8,069 nucleotides of DNA from Ignavibacteriales bacterium (GTDB taxonomy: Bacteria > Bacteroidota > Ignavibacteria > UBA10030). Positions 1-6,950 of the stretch are shown piece after piece. The position numbers and the translations under genes are program-made. The stretch covers positions 1 to 8,069 of the forward strand of contig JACQPU010000049.1 in the NCBI GenBank assembly GCA_016207365.1, given 5' to 3'. Numbering within the stretch: position 1 is the stretch's first letter; each line of letters starts with the position of its first letter. Under the pieces are notes generated by a model. The model was not told the origin of the DNA. It ran no database searches and was given only the letters and a program-made list of their open reading frames with translations.

Positions 1-529
1 ACTGGAGAACCTGAATATTCTTGTTTGTGTAAATGCAGATGTCGGCAGCGGTTTCAAGGGACTCCCGAACAATTTCGAGCGCACCCAGATTTGTGTGTTT
101 CATCAGAACGCGTGCAGCTGCGAGGGCGTAGGAACCACCCGACCCCACGGCAACGATGCCATCGTCGGGCTCGATGACTTCCCCGTTTCCCGAGATGACC
201 AGCGAATACTCCTTGTCTACCACGGCAAGGAGGGCCTCGAGTTGACGAAGATACTTGTCTGTCCGCCAAAGTTTTGCGAGCTCCACAGCCGAGCGTACAA
301 GCTGCCCACGGTGCTTTTCAAGCTGTTCCTCGAATCGGTCGAGCAGACTGAGGGCATCTGCGGCCGCGCCGGCAAATCCAACAAGCACCGAGTCATTGTA
401 CACCCTGCGGATCTTGTTCGAGTGCTGTTTCATCACCGTGTTTCCGATCGTTACCTGCCCGTCGCCTCCGATTGCAGCAACACCGTTGCGACGCAAACCA
501 ATGATGGTGGTGGAATGGATGTTGCTCAT
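1..529 (-). CDS. hslV: HslV (ClpQ) peptidase subunit of the HslUV ATP-dependent protease, 3'-truncated by the window edge
   Basis: HslV is the proteasome-like threonine peptidase that forms a double hexamer and degrades proteins unfolded by the HslU ATPase in the cytoplasm. The 176 visible residues read MSNIHSTTIIGLRRNG at the start, then GGDGQVTIGNTVMK, GFAGAAADAL, WRTDKYLRQLEALLAV, VGSGGSYALAAA and DICIYTN, all HslV hallmarks. Autoprocessing should remove MSNIHS and expose Thr7 as the catalytic nucleophile; Asp23 and Lys39 then correspond to mature Asp17 and Lys33 of the proteasome-type active site. Family members are about 175-180 residues, so only a few C-terminal residues should be missing. 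The ATG at 529-527 is the only sensible start; no strong Shine-Dalgarno sequence is visible close to it, which may mean translation depends on coupling to rpoN, whose stop lies 29 bases upstream. HslU is expected just beyond the left edge but is not seen. Confidence 0.96.
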   Translation of the reverse strand, partial: MSNIHSTTIIGLRRNGVAAIGGDGQVTIGNTVMKQHSNKIRRVYNDSVLVGFAGAAADALSLLDRFEEQLEKHRGQLVRSAVELAKLWRTDKYLRQLEALLAVVDKEYSLVISGNGEVIEPDDGIVAVGSGGSYALAAARVLMKHTNLGALEIVRESLETAADICIYTNKNIQVLQ

Positions 530-558
530 GAGAATTCGGATATTGTTGGCTAAAACCT

Positions 559-1989
559 CTACCCAATACTTTTCCTTAGCCTCGCAATCGGCAATCCCAG
601 CTGCTCCCTGTATTTTGCCACGGTGCGTCTTGCGAGCTTAATGCCTTCCTTCTGCAACAATTCTGCAATCTTGTCGTCGTTCAACGGATTCCTCGGGTCC
701 TCCGCGGCTATCATCTCTTTGACCTTCTGTTTCACAACAAGGTTCGAAAGATCCTCGCCTGTTGTGGTCTCGATGCCCGAGGTAAAAAAACGTTTCAGGG
801 AGTACACGCCGAATTCCGTCTGCGCATACTTGCTGTTGACAACGCGGCTGATGGTTGAAATGTCCACGCTGACAACCTCTGCAACGTCCTTGTAGATCAT
901 GGGTTTCAGGGTTTCGCCGTCCTCAAACCATTCCCTCTGGCGATCTACAATAACACGCATGACTTTCAGAAGCGTCTCCCGTCGCTGATGAATCGAAGCA
1001 ATGAACCATTTGGCTGACTCGAATTTCTGTTTGATGAAATCCTTCGTTTCTTTCGATGCTTTCTTTCCTTTTGGCGTTACCAGCTCCCTGTAAGCGCGGT
1101 TCAATCGAAGCGTTGGAATTGTCCGATCGTTCAGCGTAATCAGGAAATCCCCATTATCTTTTTCCACAATGAAATCAGGCGTGATGTAATTCTCCTGCGC
1201 CGAGAATTCTCCTTCACCCGGTTTTGGATTCAGATGCTGGATCAGCTCAATGACGCGCTTCAGAGTGTCGAGTCCGACGGCGAGATGCTGGGTAAGCGAT
1301 TCGTATCGTTTCAACTTGAGGTCTTCAAAATGGTGCTCGAGGAGCTTCAGTGCCAGCTCCTTTGCCACCGCATCGTACGATCCGGCATGAATCTGGGCCG
1401 TCAGGCACTCCTTGAGATTTCGGGCGGCAATTCCAGGGGGATCAAGCCTGTGGATCCTCCGCAAAACGGCCTCGGCTCTTTCCAAGGGGATCTCAAGCCC
1501 GTAGGTGAGATTCAGATCCTGAACAATGAGGTTCAGCTCCCTGCGCAAGTACCCGTCCTCATCCACGTTGCCGATGATTTCTTCGGCGAGAAGCGTGTCC
1601 GTATCGTCCACCTCCAGCATTCGGAATTGCGCCAGAAGACGCTCCGAAAGCGGCGGGCTCGAGGGGAGAGGAGGCTCGACATCCCCGTCCTCATCGGCCT
1701 GAGGACGCGCCTCAGGGGTCTTGAAACCGGCCAAGTCGTCGTTCAGGTAATCGTCCAGCGTGTAGCCTTCCTCGTCTTCCCCGTTCGCGCTCTCCAGCGC
1801 CTCACCAGTTTCCGGTTCCTCTTCCTGGAGGTTTTCTTCAACCTCGAGCATCGGATTAAGCTCCAACTCGGTCTTTATCCGCTGTTCGAGGGCCAGATTC
1901 GGAAGTTGAAGCAGTTTGAGGTATTGTACCTGTTGGGGTGTGAGTCTAAGGCCGAGACGAAGCTGTTGGGAGAGGTTCAGGGTTGCCAC
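559..1989 (-). CDS. rpoN: RNA polymerase sigma-54 factor RpoN
   Basis: Sigma-54 directs core RNA polymerase to -24/-12 promoters, which are opened by AAA+ enhancer-binding activators. The 476-residue product has the full family layout. Region I (about 1-48) is glutamine- and leucine-rich, with SQQLRLGLRLTPQQ and a following leucine-rich helix. Region II (about 50-107) is strongly acidic (EEEPETGE, ANGEDEEG, ADEDGD). The core-binding domain includes LDPPGIAARNLKECL (182-196). A helix-turn-helix lies near 366-388 (DVAEVVSVDISTISRVV), and the RpoN box ARRTVAKYRE is at 453-462. I chose the GTG at 1989-1987: it is preceded by GAGGA (1998-2002) at 8-base spacing and gives MATLNLSQQ with region I at the N-terminus. 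An in-frame ATG at 2058 would add 23 residues that resemble no sigma-54 N-terminus and lie wholly inside the upstream gene. The gene overlaps the upstream DUF3109 gene by 13 bases, suggesting translational coupling. Length matches E. coli RpoN (477). Confidence 0.97.
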   Translation of the reverse strand: MATLNLSQQLRLGLRLTPQQVQYLKLLQLPNLALEQRIKTELELNPMLEVEENLQEEEPETGEALESANGEDEEGYTLDDYLNDDLAGFKTPEARPQADEDGDVEPPLPSSPPLSERLLAQFRMLEVDDTDTLLAEEIIGNVDEDGYLRRELNLIVQDLNLTYGLEIPLERAEAVLRRIHRLDPPGIAARNLKECLTAQIHAGSYDAVAKELALKLLEHHFEDLKLKRYESLTQHLAVGLDTLKRVIELIQHLNPKPGEGEFSAQENYITPDFIVEKDNGDFLITLNDRTIPTLRLNRAYRELVTPKGKKASKETKDFIKQKFESAKWFIASIHQRRETLLKVMRVIVDRQREWFEDGETLKPMIYKDVAEVVSVDISTISRVVNSKYAQTEFGVYSLKRFFTSGIETTTGEDLSNLVVKQKVKEMIAAEDPRNPLNDDKIAELLQKEGIKLARRTVAKYREQLGLPIARLRKSIG

Positions 1990-2585
1990 GGCACAGTTCC
2001 TCGTGAGGCGTCGCTCTCCAGAAGCGACCGGCAGTATTCGCGAAAGCGACGGTACCACTCTTCTCCATACGCGCGGATGAGCGCGTCGCCGGCAAAGTCG
2101 GAGAGCAGCATATCAACAGCTGCACCTTCGTCGAGCGCGTGACTGCAATGGTCCAGATATTCGAACCGGATCTGCTCCTGCAGTCCGCGATCAATCCTGA
2201 TGGGAAACAAATGACAGGAGAGCGGCTTTCTCCAGCCGATTTCTCCGGCAAGAAAGGCTTTCTCGAATGAACAACGGGCAATGTCTCCTTCGTAGGTAAC
2301 AAACACGCATGCCTCATTGTCCACGCATGTGGTTACAAGGTTGCCTGCCTCTCCCTCGAACATCCCTCTCTCTTCAATGACCTGAAGGTGGTGTTCGTCC
2401 AAGTACTTCCGGACCGCCGGAAAAGCACCTTGAATCTCGGCCACCTCGCTGTCAAGGAGGGGAGCACCCCTTCCCCCCGGAATGGTGCAACAGGCCCCTT
2501 TGCAACGGTCGACATTACACCGGAAACGGAGACCCGGAATGACGGGATCGATCGCAATGTCCTGAATTTCGGTCACTTGTGCCAT
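1977..2585 (-). CDS. DUF3109 family cysteine-rich protein
   Basis: A 202-residue cytoplasmic protein with no signal peptide or membrane segment. It matches my memory of the DUF3109 family (YkgJ-like cysteine-cluster proteins common in Bacteroidota), whose function is not established. The cysteine pattern is the main evidence: CNVDRCKGACC gives Cys23, Cys28, Cys32 and Cys33, followed by Cys87, Cys93, Cys105 (RCSFEKAFLAGEI), Cys124 (SCHLFPIRI) and Cys147 (DHCSHA). Nine cysteines in these contexts suggest a bound zinc or iron-sulfur centre, which is inference. The C-terminal RAYGEEWYRRF (171-181) is also typical of the family. The ATG at 2585-2583 is the first in-frame start and gives the family N-terminus; the Shine-Dalgarno sequence is weak. 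It is the first gene of the probable DUF3109-rpoN-hslV operon, with a candidate promoter directly upstream. The last 13 bases overlap rpoN. Confidence 0.88.
   Translation of the reverse strand: MAQVTEIQDIAIDPVIPGLRFRCNVDRCKGACCTIPGGRGAPLLDSEVAEIQGAFPAVRKYLDEHHLQVIEERGMFEGEAGNLVTTCVDNEACVFVTYEGDIARCSFEKAFLAGEIGWRKPLSCHLFPIRIDRGLQEQIRFEYLDHCSHALDEGAAVDMLLSDFAGDALIRAYGEEWYRRFREYCRSLLESDASRGTVPWQP
1998..2002 (-). promoter_or_regulatory. Ribosome binding site that decides the rpoN GTG start
   Basis: Read on the minus strand this is GAGGA, 8 bases before the GTG at 1989-1987. It lies inside the 3' end of the DUF3109 gene. It supports the GTG over the upstream ATG at 2058. Confidence 0.7.
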
Positions 2586-2599
2586 TTCGCTGTCTATTT

Positions 2600-2629
2600 A
2601 GTATAATCAAAATTCCCGAAAAAAGGCAA
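2600..2629 (-). promoter_or_regulatory. Candidate sigma-70-type promoter for the DUF3109-rpoN-hslV cluster
   Basis: On the minus strand TTGCCT (2629-2624) and TATACT (2605-2600) are separated by 18 bases, a 4/6 and a 5/6 match to the -35 and -10 consensus. Only 14 bases separate the -10 box from the ATG, so the predicted leader is about 8 nucleotides and lacks a good Shine-Dalgarno sequence. Either translation is nearly leaderless or the real start point lies elsewhere. If the host belongs to Bacteroidota, whose consensus is different (-7 TAnnTTTG), the match may be fortuitous. Confidence 0.4.
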
Positions 2630-2695
2630 TGTATCGGCAGCAACCCGTCGCTTCATGTCTAATTCAGCTACTCGCATCCCTCTTCGAACGTCTCA

Positions 2696-2703
2696 CCCCC
2701 CCC
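2696..2703. repeat. C8 homopolymer in a pyrimidine-rich intergenic stretch
   Basis: Eight consecutive C residues lie in the divergent intergenic region between the DUF3109 and DUF5916 genes. They sit inside a stretch (about 2678-2748) made largely of C and T, including a T6 run at 2729-2734. Both features are seen directly. Any role, such as slippage-driven phase variation or an unstructured leader, is speculative. Confidence 0.5.
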
Positions 2704-2810
2704 AAGTCTTCCCCAAGCCCCACAACCTTTTTTCCCCACCCGGAGTCTTATGTTCATCGTTTCCGATATGCCGGTTTTGTCAAGCCGTGAAACGTTCGTT
2801 CATGATGGAT

Positions 2811-2815
2811 GGAGG
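2811..2815 (+). promoter_or_regulatory. Ribosome binding site deciding the start of the DUF5916 gene
   Basis: GGAGG lies 6 bases before the ATG at 2822, an optimal arrangement. The ORF is open back to an ATG at 2750, but that start would place 24 unrelated residues in front of a clean signal peptide, so 2822 is preferred. Confidence 0.8.
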
Positions 2816-2821
2816 CAGTTC

Positions 2822-5458
2822 ATGAAGGTCCGCGTCGTTCTTCTCGGCGTTCTTTTCCCGGCAATCGTTGCCGCGCAGAAACCGTCGATACATGCCGTTC
2901 ATATCACAGAACCGATCGCCATCGACGGCGTTCTTTCCGAATCGGCATGGGCGGGTCCGGGATTTTCCGCCTTCAAGCAAAAAGAGCCGAACCAGGGGGA
3001 GGATGCCACGGAACGAACCGAGGTCTGGATTGCGTATGATGACGCAGCCCTTTACGTCGCTGCCCGGTTGTACGATTCTGCCCCCGATTCGATCATGCAG
3101 ATCCTGGCCAGGCGGGATGCTTCGCTCACTGCAGACGTGTTTGCGGTGTATCTCGATCCCTACCACGACGGCCGTACGGGCTACTATTTTGCGGTTACGG
3201 CCGCAGGGTCGATATCCGACGGAACCATGTATAACGATGATTGGACGGAGAATTCCTGGGACGGTGTCTGGGAAAGTGGAGTGAAAGTCGATGAGCGCGG
3301 ATGGGGAGTCGAGATGCGAATCCCTTTTTCCCAGCTTCGTTTCCACGAACAGCAGGATCATGTGTGGGGAATTAACTGCAAGCGTGTGATCGGACGGAAA
3401 AACGAGTTCGATTACATGGTCTATGTGCCGAGAAATGAAAGCGGATTTGTATCCCGTTTCGGCACACTGAGCGGAATCTCCTCCATCGCTCCCGGTGGTG
3501 CCGTCGAAGTACTGCCGTACGCCAACACACGTGCTGAATATGTGCGCTCCGCGGCAGGGGATCCGTTCCGCTCCGGATCAAAATATATCCCGGGCTTGGG
3601 AGCCGACGTAAAGGTCGGATTGACAAGTAATCTAACGCTGAATGCCACGGTGAATCCGGATTTCGGTCAGGTCGAAGTGGATCCTGCGGTCGTCAACCTG
3701 AGCGACGTCGAAACCTACTTTTCTGAAAAGCGTCCGTTTTTCATTGAAGGCGCCAGTGTGTTCGAGTTCGGCTATGGCGGGTCCAACAATTTCTGGGGGT
3801 TCAATTGGTCCAATCCAACGATTTTCTACAGCCGCCGAATCGGGCGGGCTCCGCAGGGCAGCCTCCCGTCTTACGACTATGCCGACCTTCCGCTCGGGAC
3901 GCACATCCTCGGAGCCGGGAAACTGACCGGACGGGTGTTCGATCAATGGAAGATTGGAACGATTCATGCCGTGACGAAGAGGGAATTTGCGGAAATCCAA
4001 TCGTCAGGACAACGGTCGAAGATAGAGATTGAACCGATGACGTATTACGGCATCGCTAGGATCCAACGTGATTTCGATGAGGGAAGGCATGGTCTTGGCG
4101 TGATTACAACGTACACGCAGCGCGAATTTGCCGACGCGCGGCTTCGCGATCAGATCAATGCGGGAGCATTCGTGAGCGGGGTGGATGGATGGGTCTTTCT
4201 GGATGACGAGAAAAAATATGTTCTCACAGGCTGGGCTGCAATTTCCAATGTCCACGGCTCGACGACCCGACTGATCTCCGTGCAAAGGAACTCAACGCAT
4301 TATTTTCAACGTCCTGATGCCGGGCACGTGGAGGTAGACTCCAGCGCTGCATCATTGACCGGATACGCAGGCCGACTGATGCTGAACAAACAAAAAGGGC
4401 CGGTGGTGTTGAACGCCGCGATTGGAGCCGTTCATCCGAAATTTGACGTGAACGATATGGGTTTTCAGGGACGGTCCGATGTCGTAAACAGTCATGTTGT
4501 CCTGGGGTACAAGTGGGCTGATCCGACCGACTATTACCGGTTTCTCAGAGTTCAGGGTTCTACTTTTGCGAACTTTGATTTTGGGGGAAATAAGATCTGG
4601 CACGGTTACTGGATGAGCACATACATCGAACACACAAACTACCACTGGACAGCGGCGGGGTTTGCGTATAACCCGTTCACCTACGATGTTCGCAGGACGC
4701 GGGGCGGACCGATGATGCTGACCCTTCCGGGGAGGGAATTCTGGGTCGAGCTGGGGAGCGATAGCAGGAAGGATGTTGTGGTGTCAATGTTCGGGTTCAC
4801 GTATATGCGCACCGACGAAGCGGAATGGCAGGTACAGGCCGACGTCGAATGGAAGCCCGCGCCCAACATTTCTCTGACTGTCGGCCCATATTTCGGCAAG
4901 GACAGAACCAAGGCGCAATGGGTCACCGCAGTATCCGATCCTTTAGCTGTTACCACCTATGGAAAACGCTACATATTCGCGACCCTTCATCAGACGTCGG
5001 TCGGAGCAAGCATGCGGTTGAACTGGACATTCTCCCCGCAACTCAGCTTGCAGGTTTACATGCAGCCGCTAATCTCCGTTGGCGACTATCATGATTTCAA
5101 AGAGCTCAAGGCGCCGCGAACGTTCAACTTTCTGAAGTACGGAACCGAGGGCTCGTCGCTTACCGACTTGGTGCAGCAGGATGGAAACATCCAGTATCAG
5201 GCCGATCCCGACGCAGCAGGCCCCGCACCCGGCTTTTCGTTCTCAAATCCTGATTTCAACATTACCTCGATCCGCGGGAATGCCGTCCTAAGATGGGAGT
5301 ACCGGCCAGGCTCGACGCTGTATTTGGTCTGGACGCGCAGCAGCTTTGGTTATCTTTCCGACGGCCGCTTCAACTTCCGCCGCGCCTTTGATCGCATGAT
5401 CGATACACAAACGGATAATATCTTCATGGTCAAGTTCACCTACTGGTTCTCAATGTGA
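2822..5458 (+). CDS. DUF5916 outer-membrane protein with N-terminal CBM9-like sugar-binding domain
   Basis: An 878-residue envelope protein. Residues 1-18 form a signal peptide (MKVRVVLLGVLFPAIVAA, predicted cleavage before Gln19). Residues about 25-210 resemble the carbohydrate-binding module 9-like fold, with the characteristic IDGVLSESAW (34-43), a DVFAVYLDPYHDGRTGYYF strand region and WGVEMRIPFSQL (161-172). The rest is DUF5916, recognised by VNPDFGQVEVDPAVVNLS (277-294) and EKRPFFIEG (302-310). It continues as alternating aromatic/polar strands to a C-terminal FTYWFSM, which fits a beta-barrel ending in an aromatic outer-membrane insertion signal. The family is widespread in Bacteroidota and relatives and its function is unknown; binding or uptake of glycans is an inference from the CBM9-like domain. 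No SusC/SusD-like partner, hydrolase or regulator lies next to it in this window, so the substrate cannot be guessed. It appears to be transcribed alone. Length is usual for the family and no frameshift is visible. Confidence 0.92.
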   Translation: MKVRVVLLGVLFPAIVAAQKPSIHAVHITEPIAIDGVLSESAWAGPGFSAFKQKEPNQGEDATERTEVWIAYDDAALYVAARLYDSAPDSIMQILARRDASLTADVFAVYLDPYHDGRTGYYFAVTAAGSISDGTMYNDDWTENSWDGVWESGVKVDERGWGVEMRIPFSQLRFHEQQDHVWGINCKRVIGRKNEFDYMVYVPRNESGFVSRFGTLSGISSIAPGGAVEVLPYANTRAEYVRSAAGDPFRSGSKYIPGLGADVKVGLTSNLTLNATVNPDFGQVEVDPAVVNLSDVETYFSEKRPFFIEGASVFEFGYGGSNNFWGFNWSNPTIFYSRRIGRAPQGSLPSYDYADLPLGTHILGAGKLTGRVFDQWKIGTIHAVTKREFAEIQSSGQRSKIEIEPMTYYGIARIQRDFDEGRHGLGVITTYTQREFADARLRDQINAGAFVSGVDGWVFLDDEKKYVLTGWAAISNVHGSTTRLISVQRNSTHYFQRPDAGHVEVDSSAASLTGYAGRLMLNKQKGPVVLNAAIGAVHPKFDVNDMGFQGRSDVVNSHVVLGYKWADPTDYYRFLRVQGSTFANFDFGGNKIWHGYWMSTYIEHTNYHWTAAGFAYNPFTYDVRRTRGGPMMLTLPGREFWVELGSDSRKDVVVSMFGFTYMRTDEAEWQVQADVEWKPAPNISLTVGPYFGKDRTKAQWVTAVSDPLAVTTYGKRYIFATLHQTSVGASMRLNWTFSPQLSLQVYMQPLISVGDYHDFKELKAPRTFNFLKYGTEGSSLTDLVQQDGNIQYQADPDAAGPAPGFSFSNPDFNITSIRGNAVLRWEYRPGSTLYLVWTRSSFGYLSDGRFNFRRAFDRMIDTQTDNIFMVKFTYWFSM

Positions 5459-5531
5459 TTGAGCGATGCGTGGGATGGGCTGACAGAGAACCGGGCTGAT
5501 CACGAAGCCTCCCCGGATTCTGCAATTACAT

Positions 5532-5550
5532 CAATCCTCCAAATCCTGGT
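5532..5550. repeat. Short copy of the AATCC intergenic repeat
   Basis: CAATCCTCCAAATCCTGGT matches 6951-6969 (CAATCCTACCAATCCTGGT) at 17 of 19 positions. It contains two AATCC motifs 9 bases apart. Like the long array, it lies shortly downstream of a plus-strand gene and just before a stem-loop. Confidence 0.6.
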
Positions 5551-5578
5551 TTGCTTCCTCCTTCATTAACACGTACTA

Positions 5579-5599
5579 TCCTCCGACTATTTCGGAGGA
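5579..5599. other. Perfect 8-bp inverted repeat (hairpin)
   Basis: TCCTCCGA and TCGGAGGA flank the 5-base loop CTATT. No T-tract follows on the plus strand, so it is not a standard intrinsic terminator in that direction. The right arm contains GGAGG, which would be the Shine-Dalgarno sequence of the short frame starting at ATG 5603, so folding would hide it. It could also be only an mRNA 3'-end stabiliser for the DUF5916 transcript. Confidence 0.5.
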
Positions 5600-5799
5600 C
5601 ACATGACCCCGGGGAGGTCGATTATGAGTGCCTGGCGGAGCATTGTTGGAATGGAGACCATGCAAATCCCATCTGGATTTCACGCCTGCAGTATATACAG
5701 GTCCATGCCCCGAAAATGATAGAACGGATCAGAAAATCGGCGCCGCCGGGAGCTGATCTGAAAAGTTGGAAGTACTAGTACATAACTGATTACTTGTAG

Positions 5800-6909
5800 A
5801 TGGAACGCGTAACCGCCGGCTCCTTTGTTTTTCTTACTTTGGTGGGATTTCTTTCCTGCGAAAATCCTGCTCTCACGCTTGAACAAAAACTCATCATCAT
5901 TGAACAAGCCATTGAGACGGCCCGGCGGGCTGAGCATGTACCCGGCGTGGTCGTTGGAATCATCAAGGACGACAGCGTGGTCTTTGTGAAAGGATTTGGC
6001 TTGCGTAATGTGGAAGCAGGCCTCCCAGTAACAGCACAGACGCTCTTTCCGATTGCGTCTGTTACCAAAACTTTTACGGCCCTTGCAGCGGTTTTGAGCG
6101 CCGAAAAGGGGAACCTTTCCCTGGACGATTCACCCGGGAAATTTCTGCCTTACTTTACATTGCGGGACCCGGATGCGAACGCCGGAGTAACATTGCGGGA
6201 CCTTCTGAGCCATCGGACGGGGGTACCCGACACTCTCGATGTTGGATGGTACGAACGGTATTCTGATCGCGAGACCCTCATACGCATTGCTATGCTGTCA
6301 GGAACGCGGGGGGGATTTCGTAAGGACTTTAATTACAACAATTATATGTATCTCGTCGCGGGTGAAATGATCGCCCGGTCGCACAACAAAACCTTTGAAA
6401 GAGTTCTCACGGATCTCGTTCTAAAGCCGCTTGGAATGAACTCAAGTACGTTGTCCACCGAGGCCATGATGCAAACTTTAGATTTCTCCTTTGGATATGC
6501 GGGTGGTCTGGAACGGACGAGAGTGCCGCTAAGAAAACTTGATTATCTCTCAGCGTTGCTTCCCGCTGGTGGGGTGATCTCAAGTGCCAACGATATGGTG
6601 CGGTGGGTTCGGTTAATGGCGGGTGGCGGCGTCTTCGAAGGAAAGCGGCTGGTTCCCGAGGAGGGGTTTCGCGAGATGCTCATGCCACACGTCAAAACAG
6701 AGGAAGGTTCTTACGGACTTGGATTATTCATCGAGGAATGGAATGGGCGGAAGGTGTATTTCCATCACGGAGGAGTGCCCGGCTTCGGATCGAGATTTGA
6801 GTTCATTCCGGACCAGAGACTTGGCCTGATTGTTTTGACGAACATCAACGATCAACGTCTCCCAATACAAGTTCGAACCATTGTGTATTCGCACCTGATA
6901 GCAGAGTGA
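5800..6909 (+). CDS. Serine hydrolase of the beta-lactamase/transpeptidase-like family, probable lipoprotein
   Basis: A 369-residue protein of the class C beta-lactamase fold group (beta-lactamase-related serine hydrolases, which include esterases, D-aminopeptidases and peptidoglycan-related enzymes). The catalytic motifs are visible: S87-V-T-K90 (nucleophile Ser87, general base Lys90), Y179-N-N181 as the YxN motif, and H322-H-G324 in FHHGGVPGFGS as the third, HxG-type motif. Residues 1-20 (MERVTAGSFVFLTLVGFLSC) look like a lipoprotein signal ending at Cys20; Phe at -3 is not the best lipobox, so lipidation is likely but not certain. With Glu at +2 the protein is probably a periplasmic or envelope-anchored lipoprotein. 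The ATG directly follows an in-frame TAG, so no upstream start is possible; the Shine-Dalgarno sequence is poor. The motifs do not define the substrate, and true beta-lactam hydrolysis should not be assumed. No linked peptidase or transporter suggests a pathway. The gene stands alone, convergent with the TPR gene. Confidence 0.93.
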   Translation: MERVTAGSFVFLTLVGFLSCENPALTLEQKLIIIEQAIETARRAEHVPGVVVGIIKDDSVVFVKGFGLRNVEAGLPVTAQTLFPIASVTKTFTALAAVLSAEKGNLSLDDSPGKFLPYFTLRDPDANAGVTLRDLLSHRTGVPDTLDVGWYERYSDRETLIRIAMLSGTRGGFRKDFNYNNYMYLVAGEMIARSHNKTFERVLTDLVLKPLGMNSSTLSTEAMMQTLDFSFGYAGGLERTRVPLRKLDYLSALLPAGGVISSANDMVRWVRLMAGGGVFEGKRLVPEEGFREMLMPHVKTEEGSYGLGLFIEEWNGRKVYFHHGGVPGFGSRFEFIPDQRLGLIVLTNINDQRLPIQVRTIVYSHLIAE

Positions 6910-6950
6910 ACTCGGCTTACCGGTGTAGAGCGACGGGGGCTCGTTGCCTA

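Larger units (their letters stand above)
5459..5799. other. 341-base intergenic region without a convincing gene
   Basis: This gap holds, in order: a two-unit AATCC repeat (5532-5550), a perfect 8-bp hairpin (5579-5599), a 38-codon ATG reading frame (5603-5719) with GGAGG in front, a 75-codon frame opening with TTG (5551-5778), and the 10-base palindrome GTACTAGTAC (5772-5781). Neither reading frame gives a protein I recognise. No intrinsic terminator with a T-tract is visible after the DUF5916 gene. No clear -35/-10 pair is visible for the serine hydrolase gene, although TATATA occurs at 5692-5697. The region may include remnants of a decayed gene, but nothing identifies it. Confidence 0.5.

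Noticed and set aside
95..641. Plus-strand frames opposite hslV
   Set aside because: Antisense shadows of a clear HslV coding sequence; their products match nothing and have frame-shadow composition.
1990..2058. N-terminal extension of RpoN to the in-frame ATG at 2058 (499 residues)
   Set aside because: The extra 23 residues resemble no sigma-54 N-terminus, lie wholly inside the DUF3109 gene, and a GTG with a well-placed GAGGA at 1989 gives the normal region I and the usual family length.
1234..2142. 302-codon plus-strand frame opposite rpoN
   Set aside because: It is long but lies antisense to a fully conserved RpoN, and its translation has no recognisable domain.
2750..2821. Upstream ATG for the DUF5916 gene
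   Set aside because: It would add 24 residues in front of a clean signal peptide, whereas the ATG at 2822 has GGAGG at 6-base spacing.
4599..4613. Sigma-54 promoter-like TGGCACGGTTACTGG
   Set aside because: The -24-like TGGCAC is not followed by a TTGC[A/T] -12 element, and it lies inside the DUF5916 coding sequence. I saw no convincing -24/-12 promoter in the intergenic regions.
5551..5778. 75-codon frame opening with TTG, in the same frame as the serine hydrolase and separated from it by two TAG codons
   Set aside because: The product is unrecognisable, the opening lies in the AATCC/hairpin region, and no start with a Shine-Dalgarno sequence is present. TAG read-through is unlikely because rpoN, the TPR gene and the Ku-like gene all end in TAG as an ordinary stop.
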